DNA from: Mariniphaga anaerophila
GTDB lineage: Bacteria > Bacteroidota > Bacteroidia > Bacteroidales > Prolixibacteraceae
Length of the DNA: 64,000 bases
Assembly: GCF_900129025.1 (NCBI RefSeq)
Contig: NZ_FQUM01000007.1
Location: forward strand, 62,001 to 126,000
Reading direction: 5' to 3'
Shown: piece by piece, positions 63,193-64,000 of the stretch
How the letters are laid out: every line of letters starts with the position of its first letter
Numbering within the stretch: the stretch's first letter is position 1
Notes under the pieces: generated by a model
Seen by the model: only the letters and a program-made list of their open reading frames with translations
Told to the model about the DNA's origin: nothing
Database searches by the model: none
Translations under genes and position numbers: made by a program

Positions 63193-64000
63193 TTATTTGC
63201 TCAGCTCTGCAAAATACTTGTAAAAGAGGGGGATGGTTTTAATTCCACTAAAAAATTGTTCCAGCGGATAATTTTCGTTCGGTGAGTGGATAGCATCGGA
63301 TTCCAGTCCGAATCCCATCAGTACCGATTTTACGCCCAGAACTTCTTCAAATGTTGAAATGATAGGGATGCTGCCTCCGGAACGAAATGGAACCGGGCGT
63401 TTGCCGTAAACATCGTTGTAGGCTTTTTCTGCAGCCTGATACGCCGGAATGTCGATGGGGCAAACATACCCCTGCCCGCCGTGTAAGGAAGAAACTTCAA
63501 CTTTTACACTTTTTGGAGCAATGCTTTCGAAATGGTTTTTGAACAGCTCGGCAATTTTAATGTGATCCTGATTGGGAACCAGGCGTGTTGAAATTTTCGC
63601 AAATGCTTTTGACGGAAGTACAGTTTTGGCTCCTTCTCCCGTATAACCGCCCCATATTCCGCAAACATCGAATGACGGCCGGATTCCGGTACGTTCGTTG
63701 GGCGTAAAACCTTTTTCGCCTGTCAGCTCTTCTACTTCTATGGCTTTTTTGTATTCTGCTTCATTAAAAGGAGCTCTTCCGAGCAACTCACGCTCTTCAG
63801 CCGAAACTTCCATTACATCGTCGTAAAATCCGGGGATGGTTATTTTGCCTTTTCCGTCCACCATTTTGTCTATCATGGAGCACAGCACGTTAATTGGGTT
63901 GGCAACAGTGCCTCCAAAAATGCCTGAGTGCAAGTCGCGGCTGGGGCCTGTAACTTCTACCTGCCAGTATGCGAGGCCGCGCAGCCCGGTTGTAATAGAA
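63193..64000 (-). CDS. M20-family dipeptidase (5' end cut by window)
   Basis: 269 residues are visible and the frame stays open to the right edge. Before the first possible start the frame already reads GLRGLAYWQVEV, GPSRDLHSGIFGG and NP, so the TTG at 63933 is not the true start. Further marks are the VCGIWGGYTGEGAKTVLP dimerisation region and the C-terminal zinc ligand His in SDAIHSPNEN. The N-terminal metal-binding half lies outside. It belongs to the M20 carnosinase/beta-Ala-Xaa dipeptidase branch. Cytosolic or periplasmic location cannot be judged. Confidence 0.93.
   Translation of the reverse strand, partial: SITTGLRGLAYWQVEVTGPSRDLHSGIFGGTVANPINVLCSMIDKMVDGKGKITIPGFYDDVMEVSAEERELLGRAPFNEAEYKKAIEVEELTGEKGFTPNERTGIRPSFDVCGIWGGYTGEGAKTVLPSKAFAKISTRLVPNQDHIKIAELFKNHFESIAPKSVKVEVSSLHGGQGYVCPIDIPAYQAAEKAYNDVYGKRPVPFRSGGSIPIISTFEEVLGVKSVLMGFGLESDAIHSPNENYPLEQFFSGIKTIPLFYKYFAELSK

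Overview
The window is a 64 kb piece of a Bacteroidota chromosome. The main evidence is a SusC/SusD pair behind an ECF sigma/FecR pair, a NigD-like lipoprotein, DUF2851, DUF4294 and DUF6913 genes, many short lipoprotein or Sec leaders, weak Shine-Dalgarno sites, and repeated TAnnTTTG (-7) promoter boxes, some with a TTG/TTTG about 18-21 nt upstream. A free-living or marine member of the Marinilabiliales/Prolixibacteraceae type would fit (CaCA exchanger, S1 sulfatase, DUF1080 protein, two-kinase LytTR system), but the family is inferred only.

Layout. 1-3.2 kb: a truncated LacI-type regulator divergent from a Na+/Ca2+ exchanger, with two related palindromes between them, then an SDR enzyme. 3.2-15.4 kb is almost all minus strand: a secreted DUF1080 protein, a 21-bp tandem repeat, a small beta-barrel, an AIM24-like protein with a tiny ORF on each side of the block, DUF3592 and DUF805 membrane proteins, two secreted proteins, an OmpA-type protein, a receiver-less LytTR protein, a LytTR response regulator and two tandem TPR sensor kinases that share a nearly identical core. 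15.6-21.5 kb: ligA, a DUF6913 gene, dapA, tRNA-Phe (minus strand), an M16 peptidase and an O-methyltransferase. 21.6-28.7 kb: a lipoprotein oxidoreductase, an intact IS1595-type element with its 8-bp target duplication, thpR, DUF4294, arginine deiminase, a TrmH-family methylase and DUF2851. 28.7-42.7 kb: a CPA2 antiporter, a NigD-like lipoprotein, a thiol-redox operon ending in an orphan Cpn10, hisS-hutH, fRMsr, a ferredoxin-NADP reductase-like enzyme, miaB, DPP IV and a Bax-inhibitor-1-like protein, closed by a 46-nt perfect palindrome.

42.8-52.5 kb is a compact glycan-uptake locus: ECF sigma, FecR anti-sigma, SusC with an STN signalling domain, SusD, and a large secreted glycosidase-like protein of unclear family. 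Substrate binding at SusC/SusD would signal through STN to FecR and release the sigma factor. 52.6-64 kb is mostly housekeeping: an MBL-fold hydrolase, a PurF paralogue whose residue 2 is Ser instead of the catalytic Cys, an isochorismatase-fold enzyme, a SIS isomerase, sucCD, a YitT-like membrane protein, an M23 peptidase, an OB-fold lipoprotein, a sulfatase and a truncated M20 peptidase.

I see no phage, CRISPR array or classical defence island. The least explained items are the 21-bp/heptapeptide repeat whose reading frame begins inside a terminator, the two related micro-ORFs, the homogenised kinase pair, and the glycosidase-like gene with a promoter nested in the preceding terminator.
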